The notes beneath the pieces were generated by a model. That model had not been told where the DNA came from. It worked only from the letters and a program-made list of their open reading frames with translations, and ran no database searches. 64,000 bases of DNA, taken from the NCBI GenBank assembly GCA_014874455.1, contig JADBJL010000090.1:62001-126000 (forward strand), read 5' to 3'. Positions 35,228 to 45,529 of the stretch are shown piece after piece. A program made the translations under genes and the position numbers. Every line of letters starts with the position of its first letter. The first letter of the stretch is position 1. This DNA comes from Thermomicrobiaceae bacterium. GTDB lineage: Bacteria > Chloroflexota > Chloroflexia > Thermomicrobiales > Thermomicrobiaceae.

Positions 35228-35246
35228 CTTGCTCGATCGGAGCAAG
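35228..35246 (+). promoter_or_regulatory. stem-loop upstream of rplT
   Basis: CTTGCTC and GAGCAAG form a 7-bp stem with loop GATCG in the 96-bp rpmI-rplT gap. L20 regulates this operon through RNA structures in other bacteria; no specific match claimed. Confidence 0.3.
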
Positions 35247-35273
35247 ACGGCACGAGAGGAGACAGTTCGGGCA

Positions 35274-35627
35274 ATGGTGAGAGTCAAGCGGGGCGTTACG
35301 AAGCGCCGCAGGCACAAGAAGATCCTACAGCTTGCCAAGGGGTACCAGCTCACGCGGAGCAAGCTTTTCCGCCATGCGAACGAGGCGGTGCTCAAGGCTC
35401 TGCGATACCAGTACCGCGACCGGCGCGACCGCAAGCGCGACTTTCGGCGGCTCTGGATCGTTCGGATCAATGCAGCAGCCCGCGAGCATGGGATGCCGTA
35501 TCGTGAGTTCATGCACGGGTTGAAGCAGGCAGGTGTCGAGGTCGATCGAAAGGCGCTCGCCGATATTGCCGTGCGTGATCCAGCCGCCTTCGCTCAGCTT
35601 GTTGAGGTCGCCCGGCAGGCTAGCTGA
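35274..35627 (+). CDS. rplT: 50S ribosomal protein L20
   Basis: 117-aa large-subunit assembly protein. The start [16 protein letters not shown] and the motifs [19 protein letters not shown] and [17 protein letters not shown] are standard L20. The ATG at 35274 is the family start; the ORF-track version adds 15 unrelated residues. L20 often represses its own operon, and the leader hairpin and intergenic stem-loop noted nearby could serve that. Confidence 0.96.
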   Translation: MVRVKRGVTKRRRHKKILQLAKGYQLTRSKLFRHANEAVLKALRYQYRDRRDRKRDFRRLWIVRINAAAREHGMPYREFMHGLKQAGVEVDRKALADIAVRDPAAFAQLVEVARQAS

Positions 35628-35631
35628 TGCT

Positions 35632-36438
35632 GTGTCCTCGAGTCTCATCACCAGCTTGAGCAACCCCTGGGTCAAGTATGCCCGCTCTCTCCACCAGCGA
35701 CGCGCCCGCTATCGTGAGCGGGCGTTTCTCGTCGAGGGACCGCGAATCATCGCCGACGCCCTGGACGCTGGTGCCACCCCGAGAGCCATGTTCATCGCAC
35801 CCACACGGGCCAGAGACCAGTTCGATGACGTCATCGAGACGGCGCGCAGCAGGTCTGCTCGCGTGCTGCTGGTCGCCGAGCATGTCTTCGACCAGTTGAC
35901 CGATACGATCACGCCTCAGGGGATCGCTGCCGTGTTTCCGTTCCCCGATCTACCGGTTGTCGTCCCCGATGGCGAGCCACCGCTGCTCCTCCTCGTCGAC
36001 CGTTTGCAGGATCCCGGCAACCTCGGCACGCTGCTGCGTTCAGCCCTCGGCGCTGGAGCTCACGCCGTCTATCTATCTCCAGGTACCACCGACCCCTTCG
36101 CACCGAAGGTCGTCCGCGCAGCAGCGGGCAGTCACTTCAAGTTGCCGATCAAATGGGTTCGTTGGGACGCACCGGAGGAACTCTTGATGCGCTGCAGTCA
36201 GCGACTGGCTGCCACTCCCCGAGCTAGGCGACAGTACGATGAGGTGGACTGGACGAGCAGCGCGACCGTGCTGATCGGCAGTGAAGCACACGGCCTATCC
36301 GACGCAGCGATGGCCATCGCCACAGATCAGATTGCGATCCCCCTCCGCGGCGGGCTGGAGTCGCTCAACGCCGCAGTGGCAGGCTCGATCATTCTGTTCG
36401 AGGCAGCGCGCCAGCGGCGTGCCGCTGGCAGAATCTGA
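35632..36438 (+). CDS. TrmH/SpoU family RNA 2'-O-methyltransferase
   Basis: 268-aa SPOUT-class methyltransferase acting on rRNA or tRNA ribose. An N-terminal substrate-binding domain (SNPWVKYARSL; AFLVEGPRII) precedes the knotted catalytic domain: LVDRLQDPGNLGTLLRSA (motif 1), IGSEAHGLSD (motif 2) and IPLRGGLESLNAAVAGSI (motif 3). Starts at GTG 35632, four bases after rplT, without a clear ribosome site, so translation may be coupled. Which RNA position it modifies is not predictable; relatives next to rplT are often called rRNA methyltransferases. Confidence 0.9.
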   Translation: MSSSLITSLSNPWVKYARSLHQRRARYRERAFLVEGPRIIADALDAGATPRAMFIAPTRARDQFDDVIETARSRSARVLLVAEHVFDQLTDTITPQGIAAVFPFPDLPVVVPDGEPPLLLLVDRLQDPGNLGTLLRSALGAGAHAVYLSPGTTDPFAPKVVRAAAGSHFKLPIKWVRWDAPEELLMRCSQRLAATPRARRQYDEVDWTSSATVLIGSEAHGLSDAAMAIATDQIAIPLRGGLESLNAAVAGSIILFEAARQRRAAGRI

Positions 36439-36497
36439 GCAGCCTTTCCTCGCACCTGCAAGCCATGTTCGAATCGAGCGGCATTTCGGGCGTAGGC

Positions 36498-36525
36498 TTG
36501 AGAAATCTGCAATTTGTGCTATAGT
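36498..36525 (+). promoter_or_regulatory. HU gene promoter, TTGAGA-16-TATAGT
   Basis: TTGAGA (36498-36503) and TATAGT (36520-36525), spacing 16; predicted leader about 45 nt before the HU ATG. Confidence 0.65.
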
Positions 36526-36576
36526 GGCGGTGATCTCGATGTGACGGTCACGTTCGGAAGGGAAAAGGGGGTAAAC

Positions 36577-36855
36577 ATGCGCAAGAGCGATCTGATCAGG
36601 GCAGTCGCAGAGAGGTCGGGGATGCGGCAGAGCCAGGTGGCTCCGATCGTGAACGCGGTCTTTGCGACAATTCAGGAGGCGCTCGCCTCTGGCGAAGAGG
36701 TCAGCATCGCCGGCTTCGGTACCTTCCGGATCAGCGAGCGGGCTGCCCGCGAGGGCCGCAACCCTCAGACCGGTGCTCGCATTACGATCCAGGCCCGCAA
36801 GAGCCCGAGTTTCCGCCCTGGCACACAGCTCAAGCGTGCTGTGGCTGGGCGCTAG
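36577..36855 (+). CDS. hup: HU family DNA-binding protein
   Basis: 92-aa nucleoid protein. The ATG at 36577 has GGGGG six bases upstream. It shows the HU core: RKSDLIRAVAERSG, SIAGFGTFRISERAAREGRNPQTG with the DNA-inserting arm RNPQTG, and the C-terminal SFRPGTQLKRAV. Its own promoter lies upstream and a strong hairpin downstream, so it is a single-gene transcript. It is distinct from the HU-fusion protein at 20.6 kb. Confidence 0.95.
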   Translation: MRKSDLIRAVAERSGMRQSQVAPIVNAVFATIQEALASGEEVSIAGFGTFRISERAAREGRNPQTGARITIQARKSPSFRPGTQLKRAVAGR

Positions 36856-36875
36856 CCCCGGCCTGTAGCGTTTCC

Positions 36876-36918
36876 AGGTACCCCGAGCGTGAGCCTGAGC
36901 GCTCCGCTCGGGGTACCT
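36876..36918. terminator. strong hairpin between HU and plsX
   Basis: AGGTACCCCGAGCG and CGCTCGGGGTACCT make a perfect 14-bp stem around a 15-base loop, between the convergent ends of the HU gene and plsX. No T-run follows; it could serve both directions. Confidence 0.7.
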
Positions 36919-36951
36919 TATCGCCCGACACCGGCGTCGACTCGCGCTTCG

Positions 36952-38013
36952 TTACCCGGAAGGCTGTGAGAACTCGCGGAGTTGGCGTGCAGCGATCTCT
37001 TCGAGATGGGTCAACAGACCTGACCGAGCAGCGCTCGCGGCCGCCAGGATCGCCTGCCGCATGGCCCAGGCATCCGAGCGCCCGTGGGCTATGTAGACGA
37101 GGCCAGCCACGCCGAGCAGTGGCGCACCGCCATAGGTACGATAATCCAAGCGAAGCATCTCACGGCGCAACGTCGGCCGAAGCAGCAATCCCAGGAGTTT
37201 GGTGTACCAGTGGCGGGCGAGTGCGGCGCGCAACGTCTGCTGAACAAGCGCGGCGACTCCTTCGGCCGTCTTGAGCAGGATATTGCCGGTGAACCCGTCG
37301 CAGACGACCACGTCCACTATCCCGTCTGGAATCCGGTGCGGCTCGATGTTTCCCGCGAACGACGGCCCGAGAGCGGCTGCCATGAGCTGATGTGTCTCCC
37401 GTACCAGCCGGTTCCCCTTCGTCGGCTCCTCACCGTTGCTCAGCAGCCCAACGCGCGGCTGCGATACCCCCCAGACTGCCCGGACATAACCCGCGGCCAG
37501 CATGGCCTGCTGGACGAGCCACTGGGGTCGTGGATCCACCACCGCCCCCGCATCGATGACCAGAACCCACTTCCCGACAGTCGTCGGAAACGGGATGGCC
37601 AGCCCCGGCCGTTCGATGCCGGACAATCGCCCGAGATACAGCACCGCAGCCGCTACCACCGCGCCGGAGTGACCGGCGGAGACGACAGCGCCTCCCCGTC
37701 CAGCCTTCAGGAGCTCCATAGCCACCACAATCGAGGCTCCAGTTCGCTGGCGAACGGCCGCAACCGCCTCGTCCCCCATCCCGACCGTTTCCGGCGCATG
37801 GTGGATCTGGATCAGCTCTCCCAGCGATGTGTCAGGCAGCAGCGAGCGCACCGTATCCTGGTGCCCGACCAGAATGACCGGAACCCCGTGCTCCCGCGCG
37901 GCCAGGATCGCGCCCTGCACTGGGGCAGCGGGGGCGTGGTCGCCACCCATCGCATCGACGATGACCGGCATCTGCGGGTGTCGATCAACGACTCGCCCAG
38001 TGTTCACCGGCAT
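36952..38013 (-). CDS. plsX: phosphate acyltransferase PlsX
   Basis: Makes acyl-phosphate from acyl-ACP for phospholipid synthesis. I use the ATG at 38013, with GAGGG just upstream, giving 353 aa; an ATG 14 codons later (MPVIVDAMGGDHAP) gives the family's minimal start but has no ribosome site. Motifs include DAMGGDHAPAAPVQGA, SAGHSGAVVAAA, IDAGAVVDPRPQWL, LSNGEEPTKGN, GNIEPHRIPDG and CDGFTGNILLKTAEG. The ORF-track extension overlaps gyrB and is rejected. fabF at the window start is far upstream on the other strand. Confidence 0.94.
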   Translation of the reverse strand: MPVNTGRVVDRHPQMPVIVDAMGGDHAPAAPVQGAILAAREHGVPVILVGHQDTVRSLLPDTSLGELIQIHHAPETVGMGDEAVAAVRQRTGASIVVAMELLKAGRGGAVVSAGHSGAVVAAAVLYLGRLSGIERPGLAIPFPTTVGKWVLVIDAGAVVDPRPQWLVQQAMLAAGYVRAVWGVSQPRVGLLSNGEEPTKGNRLVRETHQLMAAALGPSFAGNIEPHRIPDGIVDVVVCDGFTGNILLKTAEGVAALVQQTLRAALARHWYTKLLGLLLRPTLRREMLRLDYRTYGGAPLLGVAGLVYIAHGRSDAWAMRQAILAAASAARSGLLTHLEEIAARQLREFSQPSG

Positions 38014-38164
38014 CCGCCCTCGTGGACTCGCGGGCGTTCCCCGCTCGACCTCGCCCTCGCGCGTCGACCTAACAGCTCGGCTCGATTCGCGCGCCGGTCG
38101 ACCTCCGAAGGACCACCCTGCGAACCATTCGGCGCGCGCTGAAGCGGTCCAGGCACCACGAAAC

Positions 38165-40096
<1,932 letters not shown>

Positions 40097-41065
40097 TTAC
40101 GGACGTGCACGCTTCGATGCCTGCTGCGCCAGCACCCCGGCGACACGGTCGCGGTAGAAGAGCATGGCAGCCAGCGCGAGCCCGGTGACGAGATACGCAT
40201 AGCTGACCGACGCGAAGGGCATACCCCAGGGCGTCCTCGTGAACAGGCTGAGGGCGATCGGAGCACCGGTCTGGATAAGCATCACGACCAGAATGAACCG
40301 AAGGGCCTGCCAGAAGTACGAACGCAGCAGGTGGTAGCTCAGATAGAGCGCGCGCAGCGGGCCGGCCTGCGACAGCACGATCGCCTCTTCCACGAAGAAC
40401 GTGAGCAGGAACACCCAAAGGGAAAGCGCGAACAGAAACAGCGACACGAGCGGGAGGATCACGGCATCGATGCCGATCAACACCGCCAGCGCAACCGTTA
40501 TCGTTGCCGGCGTCATCAGCAGGGCGAACAGGCCGAACAAGATCAGGTAGAGCCCCACCATTCTCAGTCCGTTTTGCAGAGCCGCTCGCGGCAATTCCCG
40601 GCTGATGACCGGGTACCCACGCACCAGCCGGCCAAGCATCGTCAAATAGCCCATCCCCAGCAAAACACCAGTAACAGAGAGCACGAGGATCGCTGGCGGC
40701 ACCAGCCACCAGGGGAGTTCCATCCGCAGAGAGAATACCGGCAGCTCGGGCAATCCTCCGACTCCCAGAGCGAAGACCAGGGTCGGCACAACGTCGCTCA
40801 ACAGCAGAAACAAATTATCGAACTGCAAACCAAGCTCGGAAACGAGACTCTGTGCCTGAGCATCTGCTCCGGTGCGCCCCAGCCAGTCCGCGACCACGCG
40901 CATAAAGACAACCGGCGACAGTCGCGGCCCCAGCCAGTACAGAACATCCAGACCGACCAGGCACAGGATGACGTACGGCTGCCGGTTCAGCAGCGCATAC
41001 GCGGTGCCGATCGTGTCGATGACGCCCGGCACAGTTCGACCAGCACCAGCCTGCGAGATGCTCAC
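40097..41065 (-). CDS. polytopic membrane protein of unknown function
   Basis: 322 aa with about six to seven hydrophobic segments and a long loop near residues 60-100 that is partly hydrophobic. I do not recognise a named family. There are conserved-looking helix-breaking motifs (PELPVFSLRMELPWW before a membrane segment) and a C-terminal basic end (SKRARP). The layout of repeated pairs of helices recalls generic membrane-domain families near phosphodiesterases, but no catalytic residues stand out. It sits between the zincin and gyrB genes with short gaps. Confidence 0.6.
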   Translation of the reverse strand: MSISQAGAGRTVPGVIDTIGTAYALLNRQPYVILCLVGLDVLYWLGPRLSPVVFMRVVADWLGRTGADAQAQSLVSELGLQFDNLFLLLSDVVPTLVFALGVGGLPELPVFSLRMELPWWLVPPAILVLSVTGVLLGMGYLTMLGRLVRGYPVISRELPRAALQNGLRMVGLYLILFGLFALLMTPATITVALAVLIGIDAVILPLVSLFLFALSLWVFLLTFFVEEAIVLSQAGPLRALYLSYHLLRSYFWQALRFILVVMLIQTGAPIALSLFTRTPWGMPFASVSYAYLVTGLALAAMLFYRDRVAGVLAQQASKRARP

Positions 41066-41086
41066 CCCCTTACCTCCCAGTCCCCC

Positions 41087-41458
41087 TCAGTAGCGCCCGA
41101 GTTGCCGCAGCCGCTCATCGGTGATGCCGAAGTGGTGCGCTACCTCGTGAATCACGGTATCGCGCACGATTTGGCGCACCTTCTCGATGGTTCGAGCTGT
41201 GCGGCAGATGGGCCCCTGAAAGATGGTGATCACGTCGGGAGGTACGAGGTTGTACGATGATGCGCGCTCCGTCAGCGGGATACCCTCGTAGAGCCCGTAC
41301 AGGGTGCCGCGTGCGATTCCGGCTGCCCGACGGTGGCGATACTTCGGCTCGCGTTCGACCACGATCTCGACATTGTCAAGCGCCGCTGCAATCTCAGGCG
41401 GCAACTCCTCCAACGCTTCCAGAACGAGTCGCTCAAATTCCTGTCGACTGAGCAGCAT
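41087..41458 (-). CDS. minimal zincin-like metallopeptidase family protein
   Basis: 123 aa. The C-terminal HEVAHHFGITDERL is an HExxH zinc-protease motif followed by a third potential ligand, placing it in the small zincin-like family (often annotated as possibly Zn-dependent protease). The N-terminal half (EALEELPPEIAAALDNVEIVVE) is typical of that group. The ATG at 41458, with GGGAG five bases upstream, is preferred over the ORF-track start. Function is unknown; without a signal peptide it is cytosolic. Confidence 0.8.
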   Translation of the reverse strand: MLLSRQEFERLVLEALEELPPEIAAALDNVEIVVEREPKYRHRRAAGIARGTLYGLYEGIPLTERASSYNLVPPDVITIFQGPICRTARTIEKVRQIVRDTVIHEVAHHFGITDERLRQLGRY

Positions 41459-41492
41459 GACGGCTCCCGAGATGAGCGGCCGCACCCCAGTC

Positions 41493-41498
41493 AGTATA
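41493..41498 (-). promoter_or_regulatory. -10 element TATACT upstream of the zincin gene
   Basis: Minus-strand TATACT, 34 bases before the zincin start, in the 92-bp gap after the PBP gene. The -35 (TTAGCG at 18 bases) is weak. It could start a transcript through the membrane protein to gyrB. Confidence 0.45.
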
Positions 41499-41550
41499 CC
41501 ATTTTCATTGTCCGTACGCTAAAACGCGGCCGCCTCTCGTCGGTCTGAGT

Positions 41551-43197
41551 TCACCGGCCGAGCGCCAGTTCGAGCAGCGCCCGGCCGATCGGAAGCGCGA
41601 CCTCAGTGCCCGACCCAGCGTTCTCCACCACCACCGCGACGACGTATTGCGGTTCCTCCCGACCGGCAAAGCCGATGAACCAGGCATGAGGTGGGCGGTC
41701 ACCGACTTCGGCGGTACCGGTCTTGCCGCCGACCACCGCCGACGGGATCTGCGCGCCCCGGGCATAACCGTGCTCCACCGACCAGCGCATGGCCTGCTCG
41801 ATCTGCACGGCCGTTTCCGGCGACATAGCCCTGCGCCAGGCACGGGGTCGATGCTGTTCGACGATCTCGCCGCTGGGGGTCTGGATCCTGTCCACCAGGA
41901 AAGGAACCGGCTGCTCGCCGCCATTGACGACAGCCGCGGCCACCAGAGCCATCTGCAGCGGCGTGACGAGCAGCTCTCCTTGGCCGAAGGACGTCTCAGC
42001 CAGGCCCGCGGGGTTCGCCAAGTACCCCGTGTCCACGCTGACGACACTCGGCGCTACCGGCAGGTCGAACGGAATCGACTCGCCGAACCCGAATCGCTGG
42101 GCAGCCTCCGTCAACCGGCCCGCTCCCAGCTCCAGACCGAGCTGCGCGAAGACCACGTTGAGCGAGTAGCCGTACCCCTCCAGGAGCGAGTAGGATACCC
42201 GGTTCGGGTCGGGCCGGTTCTGCTCGACGATAACCCGGGAGTCAACCGTAAACGCACCCTCGTCACGGTAAACCTTGTCGAGGTTCGCGACCCCGCTCTC
42301 GAGCGCGGCAGCCAGCGTTACCGTCTTGAACGTCGAACCGGGCGGATACCGCCCCTGTGTCGCACGCAACACCAACCGCCCGTCATTTGACTGCTGCAAC
42401 GATGCCCAGTAGGCACGGGCAGCCTCGAGTTCCTCGGGCGTCGCGCGCGTGCCGACAGAGAGCGTATTCGGGTCGAACGCCGGCGCGCTCGCCATCGCGA
42501 GGACAGCGCCAGTACGAGCGTCGAGCAGCACGACGGCTCCAGCACGCCCGCCGAGCAGGCGATCGGCTTGCGACTGGAGTTCAGGATCGATGGTGAGGAC
42601 GACATCGTAGCCAGGCGTCGGCCGGTTGAGAATTCCGTCGATCCACTCGCGAAGCCGTCTGACCTCAGTCCGGCCACTGAGGGCGCCGTCATACGCCAGC
42701 TCGACGTTCGCGGCCCCGTAGAGCGCTGGCGAGTAGTACCCGGCGAGGTATGCGGCAGGGCCGAAGGGATACACCCGTCTCGATCGGCCGTCCTCGCCGA
42801 CCCTGGTCTCAGCGATGACCGTGCCGTCACGCGCCAGGATTCTCCCTCGTTGCGACTCCTGAGCCAGCACCTGGCGACGCGGGTCAGCCACCACTTCCGT
42901 CCCGGTAGAAACCACGCGCGATTGGATCCGCTCGCGGTCGAGGGCCTGTGCTCTGATCAGTTGAGTCGCTACCAGGAGAAACCCGATGCCGATGACGGCC
43001 GTGACATGGATCATGGCCCGATCCACGGTGCGCGCCTGCCGCACGGTCGCCGGCCAGAGCGAGATGCCCCAGAGCAGCCCCACGATGACGAGCAGCACGA
43101 GCCATCGTGGATCGGTGCGCTCCTCGATCGTCGCCACTCCATAGACGACGATCGAGGTCGCTGCGACGAGTGCAGCGGAGCGGACGAACCAGCTCAT
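41551..43197 (-). CDS. class B penicillin-binding protein (transpeptidase)
   Basis: 548-aa DD-transpeptidase that cross-links peptidoglycan together with the SEDS protein encoded just upstream. Catalytic motifs: Ser288 in STFK (288-291), SLN (345-347) and KTG (492-494). Three hydrophobic segments occur before residue 80 (about 5-23, 31-48, 62-80) instead of the usual single anchor, and the region between the membrane and the transpeptidase domain is short. The ATG at 43197 overlaps the FtsW/RodA stop as ATGA, which fixes the start; the 764-aa ORF extends into ftsW. It could be the PbpA/PBP2-type or FtsI-type partner. Confidence 0.9.
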   Translation of the reverse strand: MSWFVRSAALVAATSIVVYGVATIEERTDPRWLVLLVIVGLLWGISLWPATVRQARTVDRAMIHVTAVIGIGFLLVATQLIRAQALDRERIQSRVVSTGTEVVADPRRQVLAQESQRGRILARDGTVIAETRVGEDGRSRRVYPFGPAAYLAGYYSPALYGAANVELAYDGALSGRTEVRRLREWIDGILNRPTPGYDVVLTIDPELQSQADRLLGGRAGAVVLLDARTGAVLAMASAPAFDPNTLSVGTRATPEELEAARAYWASLQQSNDGRLVLRATQGRYPPGSTFKTVTLAAALESGVANLDKVYRDEGAFTVDSRVIVEQNRPDPNRVSYSLLEGYGYSLNVVFAQLGLELGAGRLTEAAQRFGFGESIPFDLPVAPSVVSVDTGYLANPAGLAETSFGQGELLVTPLQMALVAAAVVNGGEQPVPFLVDRIQTPSGEIVEQHRPRAWRRAMSPETAVQIEQAMRWSVEHGYARGAQIPSAVVGGKTGTAEVGDRPPHAWFIGFAGREEPQYVVAVVVENAGSGTEVALPIGRALLELALGR

Positions 43198-44492
43198 CGC
43201 GGTTCCGTTGACCTCTCGCTCGCCTTGAGCAGCAGCGCGATGATCAGGAAGTTGGTCAAGAGCGAACTCCCTCCCGCACTGATGAACGGCAGCGTGATGC
43301 CAGTGAGCGGCAACAGGCGGACGTTTCCACCGAGGATAATCAGCGTCTGCAGCCCCAAGACAACGGTGAGTCCGGCGGCGAGTAGCCGAACGAACGACCC
43401 TCTGGCTCGGAGGGCGATCAGTGTCCCCCGTGCCACGAGGAGCACGTACAGCCCCAGCACCGCCGTCGTCCCCAGCAGGCCGAGCTCCTCGCCGAGCGCG
43501 GCGAGCGCGTAGTCGCTCGCCACCAGGGGAACGAACTGAGGGAACCCGAAGCCTAGTCCGGTGCCGAATATGTGGCCGTGAGCGAACGCGTAGTCGGCCT
43601 GGATCGGTTGGAATCCAGCGTGCAGTGGCTGGCTCCAGGGATTTAGCCATACCTGGATACGCACCATGACGTGACCGAACAGGTGAAGCGCGACATACAC
43701 TGCCGCCGCAAACGTCAAGAGGCCAGCGACGACATAGGCTATCCGGCCTGTCGCCATGTAGAGCATGGCGAGGAAGATACCGAAGAGCAGGAGTGCGTTG
43801 CCCAGGTCGCGCTGCAGCACCACGGCCAGCACTGAGAGACCCCACATGACGAGCATCGGCAGCAGATAGGGTAGCGGAGGGATCGTCACCGGGCCCAGGC
43901 GGTAGCCGGTCGCGATGAGGTCGCGATAGTCGTCCAGATATGCGGCGAGGAAGACCACCAGGAGGACTTTGACCAGCTCACCAGGCTGCACGGTAACGAC
44001 GCCGAGGTCGAGCCAGAGCCTGGCGCCCTGGATCTCTACGCCGAAGAGCATCGTGACCGCAGTCAGCGCGAGGCCCAGCACCGCTGCGGTGTACTTGTAG
44101 CGGCGTAACCAATCGAGCCGCCGAAGGAACGTGATAGTGCCCCAGAGGAGCCCGAAAGACAAGATCAAATACACCAGTTGTCGCTGTGCGAGCGTCGCCC
44201 ACCCCGCGTCCTGCTGCAACACCGGTTGGAGCCGCTGGCTCAGCAGAAGCCCTAACCCGCTCAACATGGCGACCAGCGGGAACAGCACCTGATCACCGCC
44301 GAAGCCGATCAGGCTCAACCACACGCTGGTGCCGAGCACCATTCCCATGAACACGAGGCTGACCCAAATGTCTGACCAGCTCCACCGCGTGGAGCCGGTG
44401 CGGGAGAGATAGATGGTCAGCAGCCCGACGATCCCGAGGAGCGCGGGAAGTACCAGGAGCTGCAGCTCCAGCAGCCGGACTCGGGCGGCCAT
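43194..44492 (-). CDS. SEDS family glycosyltransferase FtsW/RodA
   Basis: 432-aa, about ten-helix peptidoglycan polymerase of the SEDS family. Recognisable motifs are VQPGELVKVL, the loop LQRDLGNALLLFG with the catalytic-type Asp, WLNPWSQP, GFGFPQF and GITLPFISAGGSSLL. Pairing with a class B PBP is the rule for these proteins; whether this is the elongation (RodA) or division (FtsW) pair cannot be settled here. A 58-bp gap separates it from mtnP upstream. Confidence 0.92.
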   Translation of the reverse strand: MAARVRLLELQLLVLPALLGIVGLLTIYLSRTGSTRWSWSDIWVSLVFMGMVLGTSVWLSLIGFGGDQVLFPLVAMLSGLGLLLSQRLQPVLQQDAGWATLAQRQLVYLILSFGLLWGTITFLRRLDWLRRYKYTAAVLGLALTAVTMLFGVEIQGARLWLDLGVVTVQPGELVKVLLVVFLAAYLDDYRDLIATGYRLGPVTIPPLPYLLPMLVMWGLSVLAVVLQRDLGNALLLFGIFLAMLYMATGRIAYVVAGLLTFAAAVYVALHLFGHVMVRIQVWLNPWSQPLHAGFQPIQADYAFAHGHIFGTGLGFGFPQFVPLVASDYALAALGEELGLLGTTAVLGLYVLLVARGTLIALRARGSFVRLLAAGLTVVLGLQTLIILGGNVRLLPLTGITLPFISAGGSSLLTNFLIIALLLKASERSTEPR

Positions 44493-44550
44493 AACCTCAC
44501 CTTTCCCGTAACCGCTGAGACCAGATCGCGGCTCCCACTGTCAAACTGGT

Positions 44551-45420
44551 CTACTCCGCGGGCAAGTAGCGAGCGAGCAGCAAGCTGAAGCGTCGACGTA
44601 CCTCGCTGGGGATCGCCTCCGGCGCGGTCACGATCGCCTGCGCGAGCGCGTTTGCGCAGGCGCAGGTCGGCTCCCCGGAGAGAAGCGGTATCAGCTCCTT
44701 CAGCACCACCTGTGCCGTCTGCACGTTACGCTGCAGATTCTCGATCACCGTTGCGACGCTCACCGGCTGTTCCGAAACGTGCCACACATCGTAGTCGGTT
44801 ACCAGCGCGAGGATCGCGAAGCACAGCTCCGCTTCGCGGGCCAGCCTCGCTTCGGGCATCGCAGTCATACCGATGACATCGACTCCCCAGCTTCGGTAGA
44901 TCCTCGACTCGGCCTTGGTCGAGAACTGTGGCCCCTCGATGCAGATGTACGTCCCGTGGCCGTGGACACGCGCCTGGGCTCGCCTCCCTGCCTCGATCAG
45001 CGCGAGCCGCAACTCCGGGCAAAACGGCTCGTCCAGCGCCACATGGACGACCGGCCCCTCCTCCTCGAAAAACGAGCGCGGGCGTCGCACCGTACGGTCG
45101 AAGATCTGATCCGGCACGACGAGATCGAGCGGTGCGATCTCCTCACGCATGCTCCCGACCGCACTGACGGAGACCACCCGGCGCACCCCGAGCTGCTTCA
45201 GCGCCCAGAAGTTCGCTCGGGCCGGTACGGTACTCGGGCTGATCTGGTGATGCAGTCCATGCCGGGGAAGAAAGGCGACCCGAACCCCTTGTAGCGTCCC
45301 GATCGTGATCGGCGCGCTTGGCGGGCCAAACGGCGTCTCGACCGTCACCTGCTCGATGTCCGCTAGCTCGGCCATGCGGTACAAGCCGCTGCCGCCGATA
45401 ACCCCAATCTCCGCCTGCAC
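44551..45420 (-). CDS. mtnP: S-methyl-5'-thioadenosine phosphorylase
   Basis: Phosphorolyses methylthioadenosine in methionine salvage. The protein begins at GTG 45420, immediately after AAGGGGGAGGAT, and has 289 aa: GVIGGSGLY, LPRHGLHHQISPS, CIEGPQFSTKAES and GMTAMPEARLAREAE, all diagnostic for MTAP rather than general PNP. The ORF-track N-terminus of 141 extra residues runs opposite the next gene and is rejected. It is divergent from the glycan cluster. Confidence 0.93.
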   Translation of the reverse strand: MQAEIGVIGGSGLYRMAELADIEQVTVETPFGPPSAPITIGTLQGVRVAFLPRHGLHHQISPSTVPARANFWALKQLGVRRVVSVSAVGSMREEIAPLDLVVPDQIFDRTVRRPRSFFEEEGPVVHVALDEPFCPELRLALIEAGRRAQARVHGHGTYICIEGPQFSTKAESRIYRSWGVDVIGMTAMPEARLAREAELCFAILALVTDYDVWHVSEQPVSVATVIENLQRNVQTAQVVLKELIPLLSGEPTCACANALAQAIVTAPEAIPSEVRRRFSLLLARYLPAE

Positions 45421-45475
45421 ATCCTCCCCCTTCCACTCCCGCAGTCGCCCGGAATTGTACCTGGAGCGGAAACCG

Positions 45476-45504
45476 GTGACGGTAGCAACCGGGTGCCGCA
45501 TACT
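45476..45504 (+). promoter_or_regulatory. glycan-cluster promoter, GTGACG-17-CATACT
   Basis: GTGACG (45476-45481) and CATACT (45499-45504) at 17-base spacing in the divergent gap with mtnP; predicted start about 20 bases before the first cluster gene. A minus-strand TACAAT (45454-45459) may serve mtnP. Confidence 0.45.
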
Positions 45505-45529
45505 TTCGCCGGTGTCGGAGAAGGGAAGC

